A DNA stretch of 44,103 bases, from positions 1 through 44,103 of the forward strand of contig JAQRMR010000100.1 in the NCBI GenBank assembly GCA_028599115.1, given 5' to 3'. Source of the DNA: Methyloprofundus sp. GTDB lineage: Bacteria > Pseudomonadota > Gammaproteobacteria > Methylococcales > Methylomonadaceae. Each line of letters starts with the position of its first letter. The first letter of the stretch is position 1. A program made the translations under genes and the position numbers. Under the pieces are notes generated by a model. That model had not been told where the DNA came from and ran no database searches. It saw only the letters and a list, made by a program, of their open reading frames with translations. Shown one piece after another: positions 1 to 10,268 of this stretch.

Positions 1-302
1 TTAGCGGTTCACAATCGTCTAAAACCACACCACTTTTTTCACTTTTCTAGCCAAAATCTTTACCTTCAAAAACATACAAATGCGTATATCAAATAAAGGG
101 GACGCTACCCTTTTTCTACAATAAAAAATCAAAATAAAAGAATAAAAGGGTAGCGTCCCCCAAGCTAGGCTTCACCTAAAGATTAGGTGTATAAGCTCCC
201 GTATTACGCAAGCTTCATGCGAGCAACATGATTGTATTTTCAATATCTAACAGTGACATAGCCTAAAATAAATAACCTATACCTGAGATTGGCTGGTATT
301 AT
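1..302. other. Non-coding left edge with repeats
   Basis: No credible gene lies here. The stretch holds a perfect 17-bp inverted repeat (98-114 with 144-160), a short hairpin (173-179 with 183-189), a degenerate copy of the CCCGTAT repeat (about 198-222), and an 18-bp sequence at 247-264 that recurs exactly at 10431-10448. It is downstream of the minus-strand oxidoreductase fusion, so one of the hairpins may end that transcript. Confidence 0.6.
98..160. repeat. Perfect 17-bp inverted repeat
   Basis: The arm at 98-114 (GGGGACGCTACCCTTTT) is the exact reverse complement of 144-160, with a 29-base A-rich loop. A near copy of one arm, AAAGGGTAGCGCCCCC, occurs at 43751-43766. The structure could be a small dispersed repeat, a bidirectional terminator, or both. 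Confidence 0.75.
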
Positions 303-2804
303 TTAGATAAATAAAGTAGTTCCAGATTCTCCGGCTTCATTGAGGAATGCTGCTACACCTCCGACTTCAACACCATCAATGAGTTCTTCTAACTGGAGTC
401 CCATCACATCCATAGACATTTGGCAGGCAATGAGTTGAGCGCCGCCTTCAATAAGACTTTTTAATAAGTTTGCAGGTGTTTCTACACCTTTATCCTGCAT
501 GACTTTGCGAATCATTTTTGCACCTAGCCCATGCATATCCATTTTTGAGATAGAATCAAGATGGTTAATATCTGCAGGGAGCATGGTACCAAATAGTCGA
601 TCCATTAAAGGTTTATTAACAGAAGGAGCATCTTCTCTACGAATGACATCTAGCCCCCAGAAAGTAAAAAAGAGGCTGACAGGCTTACCCATTGCAAGAG
701 CTCCATTTGCAATAATCATACTTGCCATGACTTTATCTAAGTCATCTGAAAAGACAACTAAGGTGAGTTTGTCTTTTTGTGTCGCTGCCGAGTTTGTTGC
801 TGACAGGGTAATTTCAGCCTTACGAAGTAGAACAATAATAAGGCCTTTTTCTGCTTTAATAGATAATAGATTGTTGCCCGTTTTTTTACACCATGCACGA
901 ATATCTCGGCCAAAAGCAGGGTCAGAGGTCGTTACTTCTAGTAATTCACCGGTATCAAGTGCAGCCATTGCTTTATAGGTTTTCATTATAGGGCCTGGGC
1001 ATTGCAGTCCAACCGCATTTAAGCTGTGTATATCATTATTCGTATCAGAACTAATGAGGTCGTGAGTTGAGCCATTACGTTCTGCCTCCACATCAATGGG
1101 GTCACGAAGTTTGAGATCATCATAATGAAAAATATCTGGGTTAGACTGCTTATCGACAGCCCATGAATAGGTTTTATACCCGCCCGATAAATTGCGTACT
1201 TGTTCAAACCCAAGCTGTTTTAGTATTCGGTAAGCAAGATAGCCTCGTATGCCAACCTGGCAAAAGACAATAATAGGGACTGTGGTATCAATTTCCTTTG
1301 TTTGTGCCCTTAAATGATTAATATCAATATTAAGAGCAGTAGGAATACTGCCGAATTCAAATTCTTCTGCAGTACGGACATCTAATAATTGTAGTGAGGC
1401 ATTATCTGATTCAAGAATATTTTGTAGTTCTTTCCAGTCAATAACCTCGACAGATTTATTGAGTATATTGCTAGCAACATAGCCAGACATATTTACGGGA
1501 TCTTTAGCTGAGCTATAAGGTGGTGCATACGCAAGCTCTAGGTCAGTTAAATCTTCAATGGAAAGTTTACCTTGTATTGCAGTTGCAATAACATCAATAC
1601 GTTTATCAACGCCTGCAGCCCCAACTGCTTGAGCGCCTAAGATGTCCCCCTGAGCAGTAAAAAGCAATTTGATGCTAACTTGTTTTGCTCCAGGGTAATA
1701 GCTGGCATGTGAGCCGCTGTGAGTGATACAGCTTAAAAAAGGGATATTTGCTGAGAGTAGCTGTTTTTCATTTAATCCTGTCGATGCAGCGGTTAAATCA
1801 AATGCTTTTAGAATAGATGTACCTAAGGTTCCTTGATATTGTTTTTTATTATTGAAAGCGATGTTATCAGCAGCAATTCTACCTTGACGATTGGCAGGGC
1901 CGGCTAAAGGAATAAGCGCTGGCTTTCCATTAATTGTTTGTGTGATTTCGATGGCATCCCCCACAGCATAAATATCAGGATCAGAACTTTGTAGGTAGTT
2001 GTTGACTTTGATACCCCCAGTTGTGCCAATTTCAAGGTCTGCTGATTTAGCTAAAGCTGTTTGAGGACGTACACCAATTGCCATAATGATAATATCGGCT
2101 TGAATGCGTCGACCACTACTTAGAAAAACGACCGTGTAATCCTCTTTGTCCTCAAAACTTTCCACCTTATTAGATAAGTATAGTTCAATATTTTTATCAT
2201 GAACATGAGAGTGCACAATGGCAGCCATTTCATAATCTAATGGCGCAAGAATTTGATCCATTCCTTCGACTAAAGTAGTAGAAATCCCTCTATCATGTAA
2301 ATTTTCAGCGGCTTCTATACCGATAAAACCACCACCGATAACGACAGCACGTCGAGTTGAATGTTGGCTTAGGTGGTCCATAATATTATCTAAATCAGGA
2401 ATATTATGTAAACTAAAGACTCTTTTTGAATCAATGCCGGGAAGCCTAGGGTGTATTGGAATTGCGCCTGGAGATAATAGTAGTTTATCGTAAGGCTCAT
2501 CTAATTCAGTACCTGTCGCTAGATTGCGTAAGCGTAGCGTTTTATTTTCTCGGTCAATACTAATTGCTTCAGTACCACTACGAACTTGTACTCGATAACG
2601 GTCTTTAAAGGTTTGTTCAGAAGTCACAAGTAATTGCTCTCGCTCAGCAATCGCTCCTGAAATATGATAAGGAAGCCCACAATTTGCAAAACTAATGTAG
2701 TTACCACGTTCAACTAAAATAATTTCAGCTGATTCGTCGTTACGTCTACTACGTGCTACTGCTGTTGCGCCACCTGCGACGCCACCTACAATAATAATTT
2801 TCAT
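303..2804 (-). CDS. CoA-disulfide reductase-like / rhodanese / TusA / DsrE fusion
   Basis: Predicted cytoplasmic flavoenzyme fused to three sulfur-carrier modules, probably handling persulfide or polysulfide sulfur with NAD(P)H. Residues 1-445 are a pyridine nucleotide-disulfide oxidoreductase: FAD-binding GGVAGG at 7-12, a second dinucleotide site GGGFIG at 157-162, and the single-cysteine motif SFANCGLPY (Cys42) typical of CoA-disulfide and NADH-dependent persulfide reductases. Residues 455-550 are a rhodanese with Cys515 in CQVGIRG. Residues 594-662 are a TusA domain with Cys602 in LQCPGP. Residues 678-833 are a DsrE-like domain with Cys794. Every domain keeps its expected cysteine, so all four may be active in a sulfur relay. 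The ATG has AAGG about nine bases upstream. The gene looks monocistronic. Such fusions are known; the substrate cannot be told from sequence. Confidence 0.9.
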   Translation of the reverse strand: MKIIIVGGVAGGATAVARSRRNDESAEIILVERGNYISFANCGLPYHISGAIAEREQLLVTSEQTFKDRYRVQVRSGTEAISIDRENKTLRLRNLATGTELDEPYDKLLLSPGAIPIHPRLPGIDSKRVFSLHNIPDLDNIMDHLSQHSTRRAVVIGGGFIGIEAAENLHDRGISTTLVEGMDQILAPLDYEMAAIVHSHVHDKNIELYLSNKVESFEDKEDYTVVFLSSGRRIQADIIIMAIGVRPQTALAKSADLEIGTTGGIKVNNYLQSSDPDIYAVGDAIEITQTINGKPALIPLAGPANRQGRIAADNIAFNNKKQYQGTLGTSILKAFDLTAASTGLNEKQLLSANIPFLSCITHSGSHASYYPGAKQVSIKLLFTAQGDILGAQAVGAAGVDKRIDVIATAIQGKLSIEDLTDLELAYAPPYSSAKDPVNMSGYVASNILNKSVEVIDWKELQNILESDNASLQLLDVRTAEEFEFGSIPTALNIDINHLRAQTKEIDTTVPIIVFCQVGIRGYLAYRILKQLGFEQVRNLSGGYKTYSWAVDKQSNPDIFHYDDLKLRDPIDVEAERNGSTHDLISSDTNNDIHSLNAVGLQCPGPIMKTYKAMAALDTGELLEVTTSDPAFGRDIRAWCKKTGNNLLSIKAEKGLIIVLLRKAEITLSATNSAATQKDKLTLVVFSDDLDKVMASMIIANGALAMGKPVSLFFTFWGLDVIRREDAPSVNKPLMDRLFGTMLPADINHLDSISKMDMHGLGAKMIRKVMQDKGVETPANLLKSLIEGGAQLIACQMSMDVMGLQLEELIDGVEVGGVAAFLNEAGESGTTLFI

Positions 2805-2926
2805 GGTGAGTAACCTTAATATGGATTGATTTTTATAAATTAAAGAGTGAATAGTCGGGGTATGTCAGAACCTAACCGGTCATTTCAAAAACCTTGTTAA
2901 GCGAGTAATATAACCTAAGCTACTGG

Positions 2927-3292
2927 CTAAGCAGCAAAGTCAAAAACTAGCTTAATAGATAGATAAAATACGAGTGTAATAGCCGCTAAGATGAGTAAGG
3001 TAGAAACAGGGCGGTACCAGAGGTTTTTTAAAAAAGTGTTTTCTTGGCCGGATTCTTTAAGCTTGTTGTATTCATTCTGTAAGTAATTTTTACGTTCTTC
3101 TTGATAGGTATTGATAGCAGTACGAGCTTGCTCTAATTGGGATTCATCCGATAACCAAATAGCAGGCATGGAAATGCCCCAGTTTCCAGCTTTGGTTTCA
3201 TAAAATGCTATCGAATTTTCAGTTAAGACATCACGAATATCTTCTGCTTCATCGTCGGGGACATTGCGTAAAGGGAAAAGTAATAAAGCCAT
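2927..3292 (-). CDS. DUF6164-like small membrane protein
   Basis: Protein of unknown function that appears to match the DUF6164 family from memory. It begins MALLLFPLRNVPDDEAEDIR; the acidic N-terminal half resembles a small ferredoxin-fold or signalling domain (DVLTENSIAFYETKAGNWGIS). A charged helix follows, then one C-terminal transmembrane segment of about 20 residues. The longer frame from 3370 would add 26 residues overlapping the upstream methyltransferase gene, so I chose the internal ATG at 3292, two bases after that gene's stop; this gives 121 residues. The tight spacing suggests co-transcription with the mnmM-like gene. Confidence 0.7.
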   Translation of the reverse strand: MALLLFPLRNVPDDEAEDIRDVLTENSIAFYETKAGNWGISMPAIWLSDESQLEQARTAINTYQEERKNYLQNEYNKLKESGQENTFLKNLWYRPVSTLLILAAITLVFYLSIKLVFDFAA

Positions 3293-3294
3293 AG

Positions 3295-3864
3295 TTATTG
3301 TTTTACTAAAGTGAATAAGTGAGGGGAGGTGGCTGTTTCTTGCTGGCTGTGTATATGCGTTATTGCGCATTCATTGCTCTGCAAATGTAGCCAGTTTATA
3401 ACTGCATCCATTTCGGTTTTTCCGCCATTATGCCCTGGGTAAGTCATAATGCTAATAATACCAGTAGGGCTAAGGTAGTTAATTGCAGATTCTAATGCAA
3501 GTAAAGTGCTGGTTGTTTGAGTGATGATGGCTTCATCGCTGTGCGGCAGGTAGCCAAGGTTAAACATAAAGACATCGACTTTTTCTGAGCCAGGTAAATA
3601 TTGTTGCATTAATTCATGGCTGGCTTGAATTAAATGTACTTTATGGAGGCGGTTGGTTTTTTGTAAGCGTTGCTCTGTGGAATTTAAGGCCGCTTTTTGA
3701 ATATCAAAGGCATACACAGTTTCGCTGTGGCAGGCTAAAAAGTCGGTATCGTGGCCATTGCCCATCGTTGCATCAACTGTTATTTTGGGAGTTGCTTGAT
3801 AGCAGCGAATGGTTTTATGCGCTTCAGTGACTAAGGAATGTTGGGTGAATCGAGTACTAAACAT
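3295..3864 (-). CDS. mnmM: MnmM/YtqB-like SAM-dependent methyltransferase
   Basis: Predicted class I methyltransferase of the YtqB/MnmM family (Pfam rRNA_methylase), whose studied members methylate the wobble-uridine modification of tRNA (nm5s2U to mnm5s2U). The SAM-binding loop is VDATMGNGHDT at residues 30-40, an acidic residue follows in the second strand (AFDIQ, 52-56), and the substrate loop FNLGYLPHSD is at 101-110. The length of 189 residues is normal. It stops two bases before the DUF6164 start. The family call is from motif recognition. The exact substrate is inferred, since gammaproteobacteria often use MnmC for this step. Confidence 0.75.
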   Translation of the reverse strand: MFSTRFTQHSLVTEAHKTIRCYQATPKITVDATMGNGHDTDFLACHSETVYAFDIQKAALNSTEQRLQKTNRLHKVHLIQASHELMQQYLPGSEKVDVFMFNLGYLPHSDEAIITQTTSTLLALESAINYLSPTGIISIMTYPGHNGGKTEMDAVINWLHLQSNECAITHIHSQQETATSPHLFTLVKQ

Positions 3865-4045
3865 AAGCCTGCTAGTGGGTAGGTAGTGAAACTGTAAGGA
3901 TGCCCTCGTGGGTACCTGTAAATCGTAATGTTATTAGGTAAAATCTGTTTGTGGTTTTTTGTGAATTAAGGACAACCACAAGAGATTGCCCGCACGGTAT
4001 TGGGGGCATGGCTTTCGCAAAAAGATAAGGTGTTGATTTTATTTT

Positions 4046-4125
4046 CCTCACCCCAGCCCTCTCCTGCAGGAGAGGGGGCTAGATATGCATCCAAGCTATT
4101 GCTATTTATGAGTAATAGCTTGGAT
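4046..4125. repeat. Dispersed palindromic repeats downstream of rbgA
   Basis: A perfect 20-bp palindrome at 4057-4076 (CCCTCTCCTGCAGGAGAGGG) is followed by a second hairpin, ATCCAAGCTATT at 4089-4100 with its complement at 4114-4125 and a 13-base loop. The first belongs to a common proteobacterial repeat type beginning CCTCACCCC. Together they fill most of the 294-base gap between rbgA and the mnmM-like gene and could act as a terminator for the gshA-cysH-rbgA transcript. Confidence 0.7.
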
Positions 4126-4158
4126 ACATGCTCATGATTTTTTTGGGGCGGAGCATTT

Positions 4159-5082
4159 TTAATCCCTATTCTTTTTCCATTTTTGTTTACGTTTATCTTG
4201 TTTTTCGGCTTTTTTAGCGCGCTCAATTTCAAGTGCTTTTAATTCCTCTATCATCATTTCTGGGGTTTCTAAGGTTAAACGCCCCAAAGAACCATCTCTG
4301 ATTTCAGCTAATAAAATTTTAGCCACTTTATCCATATCAATATGACCACCGGCACGTAAGCAACCGCGTTTTTTACCAATAACATGGGATAAGTCATAAT
4401 CATTATCAGGAAGTTTGTTGATTTGATAGCGCGTTTTCAGAGCTTCTGGGTAATGGTTAAGTAAAAAATCACCGGCAAAAGAGGCAACATCATCATGTTT
4501 TAAAGCCGTGTCTTTAATGGCGCCTGTGGTTGCTAAGCGGTAACCGGTATTAATGTTTTCTAGGTTAGGCCAGAGCATGCCAGGGGTATCACATAAAATA
4601 ATACCGTTATTTAAGTCTATGCGTTGCTGGCGCTTGGTAACAGCAGGTTCATTACCTGTTTTTGCAATAGTACGGCCTGCGAGTGCATTAATCAGTGTTG
4701 ATTTGCCAACATTAGGAATCCCCATGATTAATACATGCATCACTTTAGTTGCTTCTGTTTTATTCGGTACTAATTTACGACACAATTCGATAACCTTGGG
4801 CACAGCATCTGAATTTAGGGCAATAGTTGCCAGGGTTTTAACGCCTTCTTCTTGCTCTAAATAATCTTGCCAAATTTGCGTGCGTTTTGGATCCGCCAAA
4901 TCTGCTTTATTAAGAATTTTGATGCAGGGTTTATTACCGCGTAAATCAGAAAGTAGTGGGTTAGCACTGCTAAAAGGCAGACGAGCATCAACAATTTCAA
5001 TTAATAAGTCGATCTCGGGCATTGCTTCTTTAATTTCTTTGCCTGCTTTATGCATGTGCCCCGGAAACCATTGAATTTTCAT
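4159..5082 (-). CDS. rbgA: Ribosome biogenesis GTPase YlqF/RbgA
   Basis: Circularly permuted GTPase that helps mature the large ribosomal subunit. The protein opens with the family signature IQWFPGHMHKA. The G motifs occur in permuted order: G4 NKAD at 58-61, G1 GIPNVGKST at 121-129, a G2 threonine near 149, and G3 DTPG at 165-168. The C-terminal half carries GCLRAGGHIDMDKVA, typical of the family. The last 30 residues are strongly basic, suiting RNA contact. Its ATG overlaps the cysH stop by one base (TAATG on the minus strand), so translation is probably coupled. Length (307) is usual. Confidence 0.93.
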   Translation of the reverse strand: MKIQWFPGHMHKAGKEIKEAMPEIDLLIEIVDARLPFSSANPLLSDLRGNKPCIKILNKADLADPKRTQIWQDYLEQEEGVKTLATIALNSDAVPKVIELCRKLVPNKTEATKVMHVLIMGIPNVGKSTLINALAGRTIAKTGNEPAVTKRQQRIDLNNGIILCDTPGMLWPNLENINTGYRLATTGAIKDTALKHDDVASFAGDFLLNHYPEALKTRYQINKLPDNDYDLSHVIGKKRGCLRAGGHIDMDKVAKILLAEIRDGSLGRLTLETPEMMIEELKALEIERAKKAEKQDKRKQKWKKNRD

Positions 5083-5798
5083 TAGCTTTGATCCTTAGAG
5101 ATATGTAAACCACATTCTTTTTTAGTTGCGTCTTCCCACCACCAGCGGCCAGCACGTTCATGTTGATTAGGTAATACAGAGCGCGTACAAGGTTCACAAC
5201 CTATGCTGATAAAGCCTTGCTGGTGTAAAGCATTAAAAGGGACTTGATAGGCTTCGATATAATCCCAAATCTGCGCAGAACTTTGGTTAACTAAAGGGTT
5301 AAACTTGATGAGCTTGTGGGTTTCGCTAGAAAACGCGGGATCAACTTGAATTTCAGGTAAGTCTTGGCGTGTATCAACACTTTGATCTTTACGTTGGCCG
5401 GTAATCCATGCGTCAACGGTGGCCAATTTTCGGCGTAATGGCTCTACTTTACGAATGCCACAGCACTCTTTATGGCCGTCATTATAAAAACTAAACAGGC
5501 CTTTTTCTTTAACAAAAGGCTCTAATAAACTGTAATCAGGCGTGAGTAGTTCAATATTAATGGAATAATGCTTTCTAACTTGCTCTATAAATTGATAGGT
5601 TTCTTTATGTAGTCGGCCGGTATCCAGTGAAAAAACCTGGATATCTTTACGAATTTTTAATGCCATATCAATTAAGACGACATCTTCAGCTCCACTAAAA
5701 GAAATAGCAACTTTGTCATAGTTTTCTAAAGCATGTCTTAGGACTTTACGAGGGTTCTTACCTTGTAATTCAGAGAGTGTTTGTTCAATAGATGGCAT
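5082..5798 (-). CDS. cysH: Assimilatory APS reductase, [4Fe-4S] type
   Basis: Reduces activated sulfate to sulfite in cysteine biosynthesis. The PP-loop SFSGAEDV is at 33-40 and the C-terminal redox cysteine is Cys229 in KECGLH. Two cysteine pairs, Cys112/Cys113 (ECCGIRK) and Cys201/Cys204 (CEPC), are the [4Fe-4S] ligands that mark APS reductases (EC 1.8.4.10); PAPS reductases such as E. coli CysH lack them. The predicted substrate is therefore APS, the product of the CysDN pair encoded about 21 kb away. The gene sits between gshA (7-base gap) and rbgA (1-base overlap). Substrate choice is inferred from the cysteine motif. Confidence 0.93.
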   Translation of the reverse strand: MPSIEQTLSELQGKNPRKVLRHALENYDKVAISFSGAEDVVLIDMALKIRKDIQVFSLDTGRLHKETYQFIEQVRKHYSINIELLTPDYSLLEPFVKEKGLFSFYNDGHKECCGIRKVEPLRRKLATVDAWITGQRKDQSVDTRQDLPEIQVDPAFSSETHKLIKFNPLVNQSSAQIWDYIEAYQVPFNALHQQGFISIGCEPCTRSVLPNQHERAGRWWWEDATKKECGLHISKDQS

Positions 5799-5805
5799 AG
5801 TATGA

Positions 5806-7383
5806 TTAAGCTTGAGAAAAATAGTGAGCTAAAAAATTATCTAAAGAACGTTCGTCTTTAGCTTCAATTTCTGCTTGTTTATGATGAGACTGCTTGGCTA
5901 AATGTGTAAAGAAATCGGTATCAACCGAGCTAAGTTTTTGTGCATTAAAGGTTTCAGCATGTTGTTGCGAAATGTTATCAGCAAAGCGGCCAAAAGGAAT
6001 ATCAGTTCGGCGCATAGTGGATAATAATTTTGCTGATGGCGTTAATTCTGAATTGCTAACCAATTGTCGTTGCTCGGTTAAAGCTAAGCTATAAAGCTTG
6101 CCGGATTCGTCAGCATCTAAAATCTCGCAGACAGCTTGCATATTATCCAATATTTCATTAGCCCAATCCTTTAGTGAAATACGCTGATTGTTTTTAGTAA
6201 GGCTTAAGTTAGGCTGGCGACCATTATGGGCGACTTTAAGTTGGTTATTATTGTTAATTTGTGATTCAGTCTCGTCACTTTTTGGGCTATCTTGTAATAA
6301 ACAAGTTAATAAAAAGGCTTCCATAAATCGTGATTGTGATGCATTAATACCAATCGGCTCAAAAGGGTTTAAATCCAATGAGCGAATTTCCACATAATGA
6401 ACGCCACGGCGTTTAAGTGCGAGGGTGGGTTTTTCGCACGGGTTAATGATTTGTTTTGGGCGTACCGTGCTATAAAATTCATTTTCAATTTGTAACAAGT
6501 TACTATTTAATTGTTGATACTCACCATCAATTTTTACGCCAAAGGCCTCATACTCAGGGCTTGGTGTGTTAATAGCGGTGGATAGGCTGTCAACATAGCC
6601 ATCGAGTGAGTTGTAATCAATTTCTAAATTAGCTTGGTTATTACTTTTATAGCCAATATCACTCATACGCAGTGAGGTCGCATAGGGATGGTATAAAGAG
6701 CAGTTATCAAAATGTTCAAACTGCGCCATAAGTTCAGGACGACTAGCGAAAAAGCTTTTACAAATAGCTGGGGAGGCACCAAATAAATACAAAATAATCC
6801 AGCCCTGGCGTTGAAAATTGCGAATTAAATCGAAATAAGCTGAAGATTTAAAGGCTTCTAGCGATAATGGTGAGCCTTCCAGTCGATGTAATGTCGGCCA
6901 TAAATTTTCTGGAACAGAATAGTTGAAATGGATACCTGCAATAGATTGCATAGTTCGCCCATAACGATGTGCTAATCCCTGACGATAGATATGTTTCATT
7001 TGTCCAATATTGGATTTTCCATATTGGGCAATAGGAATGCTTTCATCCCCCCGAATACCACAAGGCATACTGGCGGCGAGCAAAAATTCATCATCTAATT
7101 GGCTGTACACAAATTGATGAATCTTAGTCATAAATGCAAGCGTGCTTTCAATATTTGCAAGAGGGGGGGTGATAAACTCTAATAACGCTTCTGAATAATC
7201 AGTCGTAATATGCGGGTTTGTAAGAGCTGATCCTAGTGAGTAGGGGTGTGGGGTCTGCGCAATAAAGCCATTAGCGGATAGGCGTAGGCTTTCTTTTTCT
7301 ATACCTTTGAGACCTTTTTTTATAAGCGCTTGCTGTTGATTTTTAAGCAATAGTGGCAAGCGATGTGTGTTTGATTGATTCAA
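5806..7383 (-). CDS. gshA: Glutamate-cysteine ligase, class I
   Basis: First enzyme of glutathione synthesis, joining glutamate and cysteine with ATP in the cytoplasm. At 525 residues it matches the gammaproteobacterial class I family (PF04262). [10 protein letters not shown] is near residue 27, [13 protein letters not shown] follows near 62-74, and internal motifs include HFNYSVP and [15 protein letters not shown]. The gene heads a minus-strand operon with cysH 7 bases downstream, linking sulfate reduction to thiol synthesis. It is divergent from recQ across a 65-74-base intergenic region that must contain both promoters. Confidence 0.95.
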   Translation of the reverse strand: MNQSNTHRLPLLLKNQQQALIKKGLKGIEKESLRLSANGFIAQTPHPYSLGSALTNPHITTDYSEALLEFITPPLANIESTLAFMTKIHQFVYSQLDDEFLLAASMPCGIRGDESIPIAQYGKSNIGQMKHIYRQGLAHRYGRTMQSIAGIHFNYSVPENLWPTLHRLEGSPLSLEAFKSSAYFDLIRNFQRQGWIILYLFGASPAICKSFFASRPELMAQFEHFDNCSLYHPYATSLRMSDIGYKSNNQANLEIDYNSLDGYVDSLSTAINTPSPEYEAFGVKIDGEYQQLNSNLLQIENEFYSTVRPKQIINPCEKPTLALKRRGVHYVEIRSLDLNPFEPIGINASQSRFMEAFLLTCLLQDSPKSDETESQINNNNQLKVAHNGRQPNLSLTKNNQRISLKDWANEILDNMQAVCEILDADESGKLYSLALTEQRQLVSNSELTPSAKLLSTMRRTDIPFGRFADNISQQHAETFNAQKLSSVDTDFFTHLAKQSHHKQAEIEAKDERSLDNFLAHYFSQA

Positions 7384-7457
7384 AATAATAAAAAGGTTTC
7401 ACTGCTGATTTATAATAGACTCATTATATACTTTACACTGGAACGGATGTGGATTTT

Positions 7458-9596
7458 ATGGCACGTTATACAGGCCAATCAGCAGAGCAAGTTTTACACT
7501 CAGTTTTTGGCTATGAAGGTTTTCGAGGCCAACAAGCTGAGATTGTAAATCAATTGATTTCAGGGAACAGTGCTGCGGTTTTAATGCCTACAGGCGGCGG
7601 TAAATCCTTATGCTACCAAATACCTTCTTTAGTACGAGAAGGGGTCGGAATTGTTATTTCTCCCTTAATTGCGCTTATGCAAGACCAGGTGAATGCCTTG
7701 CATCAATTAGGTGTTAAGGCGGCCTTTTTAAATTCTAGTTTAAGCTATGAGCAGGTCAGAGAGGTTGAAAATCAACTCATTCAAGGTGAGCTAGATTTAC
7801 TTTATGTGGCACCTGAACGACTGACATCAGAAGCCACTTTGCAATTATTTGCACGATTAAATATTGCTCTATTTGCCATTGATGAAGCGCATTGTGTCTC
7901 TCAATGGGGGCATGATTTTCGTGCCGATTATCTACAGCTTTCCTTATTAACGCATCGCTTCCCAAATACACCGCGTATCGCATTAACGGCAACAGCAGAT
8001 CAACGCACGCGTGAGGAATTTATCCAGCGTTTAGGTCTGGAAAATTCACCGTTATTTATTAGTGGTTTTGATCGGCCTAATATTCGTTATACCATCGTAC
8101 AAAAAGATAACGCACGTCAGCAGTTACTTGCTTTTATACGCGCGGAACACGAGGGGGATGCAGGGATTGTTTATTGTTTATCACGTAAAAAAGTGGAGGC
8201 AACGGCTAAATGGCTACAAGAAAAAGGGGTGAATGCTTACCCTTATCATGCCGGTTTATCGCATGAAATTCGTCATAAACATCAACATGATTTTTTAATG
8301 TCTGAAGGCATTGTAATAGTGGCTACTGTTGCATTTGGAATGGGTATAGATAAACCCAATGTACGCTTTGTTGCGCATTTAGATTTGCCTAAAAGTATAG
8401 AGGGTTATTATCAAGAAACAGGGCGAGCTGGGCGTGATGGGGAACCAGCCAATGCGTGGATGAGTTATGGTTTACAAGATGTTATTAGTCTGCGGCAAAT
8501 GTTGCAAGGTTCAGATGCCGATGAAAACCATAAACGAGTTGAGCTGCATAAGTTAGATGCCATGCTAGGCCTGTGCGAACAAGTTTCTTGTCGCCGTGAG
8601 GTTTTACTGAATTATTTTGGTGAGCAGCAAGAGCAAGCTTGTGGTAATTGCGATACTTGCTTAGAGCCGGTAGATACATGGAATGGCACGATTGCTGCGC
8701 AGCAAGCTTTATCTTGTATTTATCGTACGGAACAGCGCTTTGGTGTTAATTATTTAATGGATGTTTTATTGGGTAAATCCAATGAGCGCATTAAAAGCTT
8801 TGCGCATGATAAGCAAAGTACCTTTGGTATTGGAACAGCATTAGATGAAACGCAATGGCGTTCAGTTTTTCGCCAGTTGGTCGTACGGGGCTTAGTCGAT
8901 ATTGACTTTGAAGGCTATGGTGCATTGAAATTAAACGGAAAATGTCGGCCCCTTTTAAAAGGTCAAGAAGAAATACGCTTTCGTAAGGATTTAGCTAAAG
9001 CAAAAACTAAAAAATCCAAAATTAGCCGAGGAGATTTTGCTCGTCATAGCGATAATGTTTTATGGAATGCACTACGCGCTAAACGCCGAGAATTAGCGGA
9101 TGATCAAGATGTGCCGCCGTATATTATATTTAATGATGCGACTTTAACCGAAATGGTAGAAAGAGCCCCATTAAATCATCAGCAGTTTGCCCAAATATCT
9201 GGGGTAGGTGAGCGAAAATTAGACTTATATGCGGATGACTTTTTAGCAGTTATTGCGGATATTCAAACAGTTCAAGATCAAAACTCATCATTGACTGAAA
9301 CAGCGGATGAAAGTGTCGCTTTGTTTAAAGTGGGGTTTTCTATTGAGAAAATTGCTGTGCAGAGATCATTAAAAGAAGGCACTATTTATACGCATTTGGC
9401 GGCAGGAATAGAACAGCGCGTTATTGAATTAAAGGATGTTGTAGAGTTAAGCGAGCAGGAAATCAATAATATCCAAGATGAAATTCTAAGTTTATTGGCA
9501 GAAAAAAACGCGAGTATGAAGCCCGTTTTTGAATCATTAAATGAGGCGTATAACTATGGTGTTTTAAATTGCGTGAGGGCAGCAATGGATTTTTAG
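7458..9596 (+). CDS. recQ: ATP-dependent DNA helicase RecQ
   Basis: 3'-5' DNA helicase of recombination and fork repair. Numbering from the upstream GTG: Walker A TGGGKS at 48-53, DEAH at 145-148, helicase motif [12 protein letters not shown], then a zinc-binding RQC part (CEQVSC...CGNCDTC) and an HRDC domain about 525-600. After HRDC a further ~100 residues carry a helix-turn-helix-like motif ([21 protein letters not shown]), making it longer than E. coli RecQ (about 610). I chose the ATG at 7458 because GGAACGGA at 7440-7447 is well spaced for it; the in-frame GTG at 7449 is too close to that sequence. Confidence 0.94.
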   Translation: MARYTGQSAEQVLHSVFGYEGFRGQQAEIVNQLISGNSAAVLMPTGGGKSLCYQIPSLVREGVGIVISPLIALMQDQVNALHQLGVKAAFLNSSLSYEQVREVENQLIQGELDLLYVAPERLTSEATLQLFARLNIALFAIDEAHCVSQWGHDFRADYLQLSLLTHRFPNTPRIALTATADQRTREEFIQRLGLENSPLFISGFDRPNIRYTIVQKDNARQQLLAFIRAEHEGDAGIVYCLSRKKVEATAKWLQEKGVNAYPYHAGLSHEIRHKHQHDFLMSEGIVIVATVAFGMGIDKPNVRFVAHLDLPKSIEGYYQETGRAGRDGEPANAWMSYGLQDVISLRQMLQGSDADENHKRVELHKLDAMLGLCEQVSCRREVLLNYFGEQQEQACGNCDTCLEPVDTWNGTIAAQQALSCIYRTEQRFGVNYLMDVLLGKSNERIKSFAHDKQSTFGIGTALDETQWRSVFRQLVVRGLVDIDFEGYGALKLNGKCRPLLKGQEEIRFRKDLAKAKTKKSKISRGDFARHSDNVLWNALRAKRRELADDQDVPPYIIFNDATLTEMVERAPLNHQQFAQISGVGERKLDLYADDFLAVIADIQTVQDQNSSLTETADESVALFKVGFSIEKIAVQRSLKEGTIYTHLAAGIEQRVIELKDVVELSEQEINNIQDEILSLLAEKNASMKPVFESLNEAYNYGVLNCVRAAMDF

Positions 9597-9851
9597 AAGG
9601 CGAATTAAGTAGGCATCTAGTGTAAATTAACATTTTGTAAAGTGAGTAGAATGAAGTAGGTATGGTGTAAAACCCATTAAACTCACTTAGTACAACTGCT
9701 TAAGCATTATAAAAAGAATGGTAATTGCAATGCCTTATTTTAAAAAGGTTTTTCTTTCTCATTACTTAAAAAACAGTCATTGCATCCTATGACATTAATT
9801 GCTAATATTGCAGAGCGTCAATAATAACAATAACAATAAAGAGGATATAAC

Positions 9852-10247
9852 ATGACTGAAGAAACTTCAGCTTCAACTGAAACTACAACTTTATACGATA
9901 GAATTGGTGGTGAAGCCGCTGTTAACGCGGCAGTAGAACTTTTTTATCGTAAAGTATTGAGTGATCACCGTATTAATCGTTTTTTTGGCAAAACGAATAT
10001 GGAAGAGCAAATTAACAAGCAAAAAGCCTTTTTTACGATGGCTTTTGGTGGACCAAATACCTACACGGGCGGTGATATGCGTTCAGTTCATGCGCGGTTA
10101 GTAAAAATGGGGTTAAATGACTCTCATTTTGACGCCGTTATGGAGCATTTAGGTGCAACATTAACAGAGCTAGGTGTACCGGCTGATTTAATTGGTGAAG
10201 CTGCTGCCATTGCAGAAAGCACTCGTAAGGATGTATTAGGACAATAA
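9852..10247 (+). CDS. Group 1 truncated haemoglobin
   Basis: Small haem protein (131 residues) of the 2/2 globin, TrHbN-like class, usually involved in NO or O2 chemistry. It starts after GAGGATATAAC, a good ribosome binding site. Core features: TLYDRIGGEAAV at the A/B helix, Phe31-Tyr32 in FYRKVL as the B9/B10 distal pair, and proximal His80 in RSVHARL. The first dozen residues are a Ser/Thr/Glu-rich leader without signal-peptide character. A strong intrinsic terminator follows immediately, and a 255-base gap precedes it, so it is probably a single-gene unit with its own promoter. Physiological ligand unknown. Confidence 0.92.
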   Translation: MTEETSASTETTTLYDRIGGEAAVNAAVELFYRKVLSDHRINRFFGKTNMEEQINKQKAFFTMAFGGPNTYTGGDMRSVHARLVKMGLNDSHFDAVMEHLGATLTELGVPADLIGEAAAIAESTRKDVLGQ

Positions 10248-10268
10248 TTTTTTAGATTTTTTTAAAAC

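Noticed and set aside
499..978. Plus-strand open frame of 159 codons
   Set aside because: It is antisense to the conserved TusA/DsrE part of the oxidoreductase fusion, which has clear motifs.
3966..4232. Minus-strand open frame of 88 codons
   Set aside because: It overlaps the rbgA 3' end in another frame and otherwise reads through palindromic repeats.
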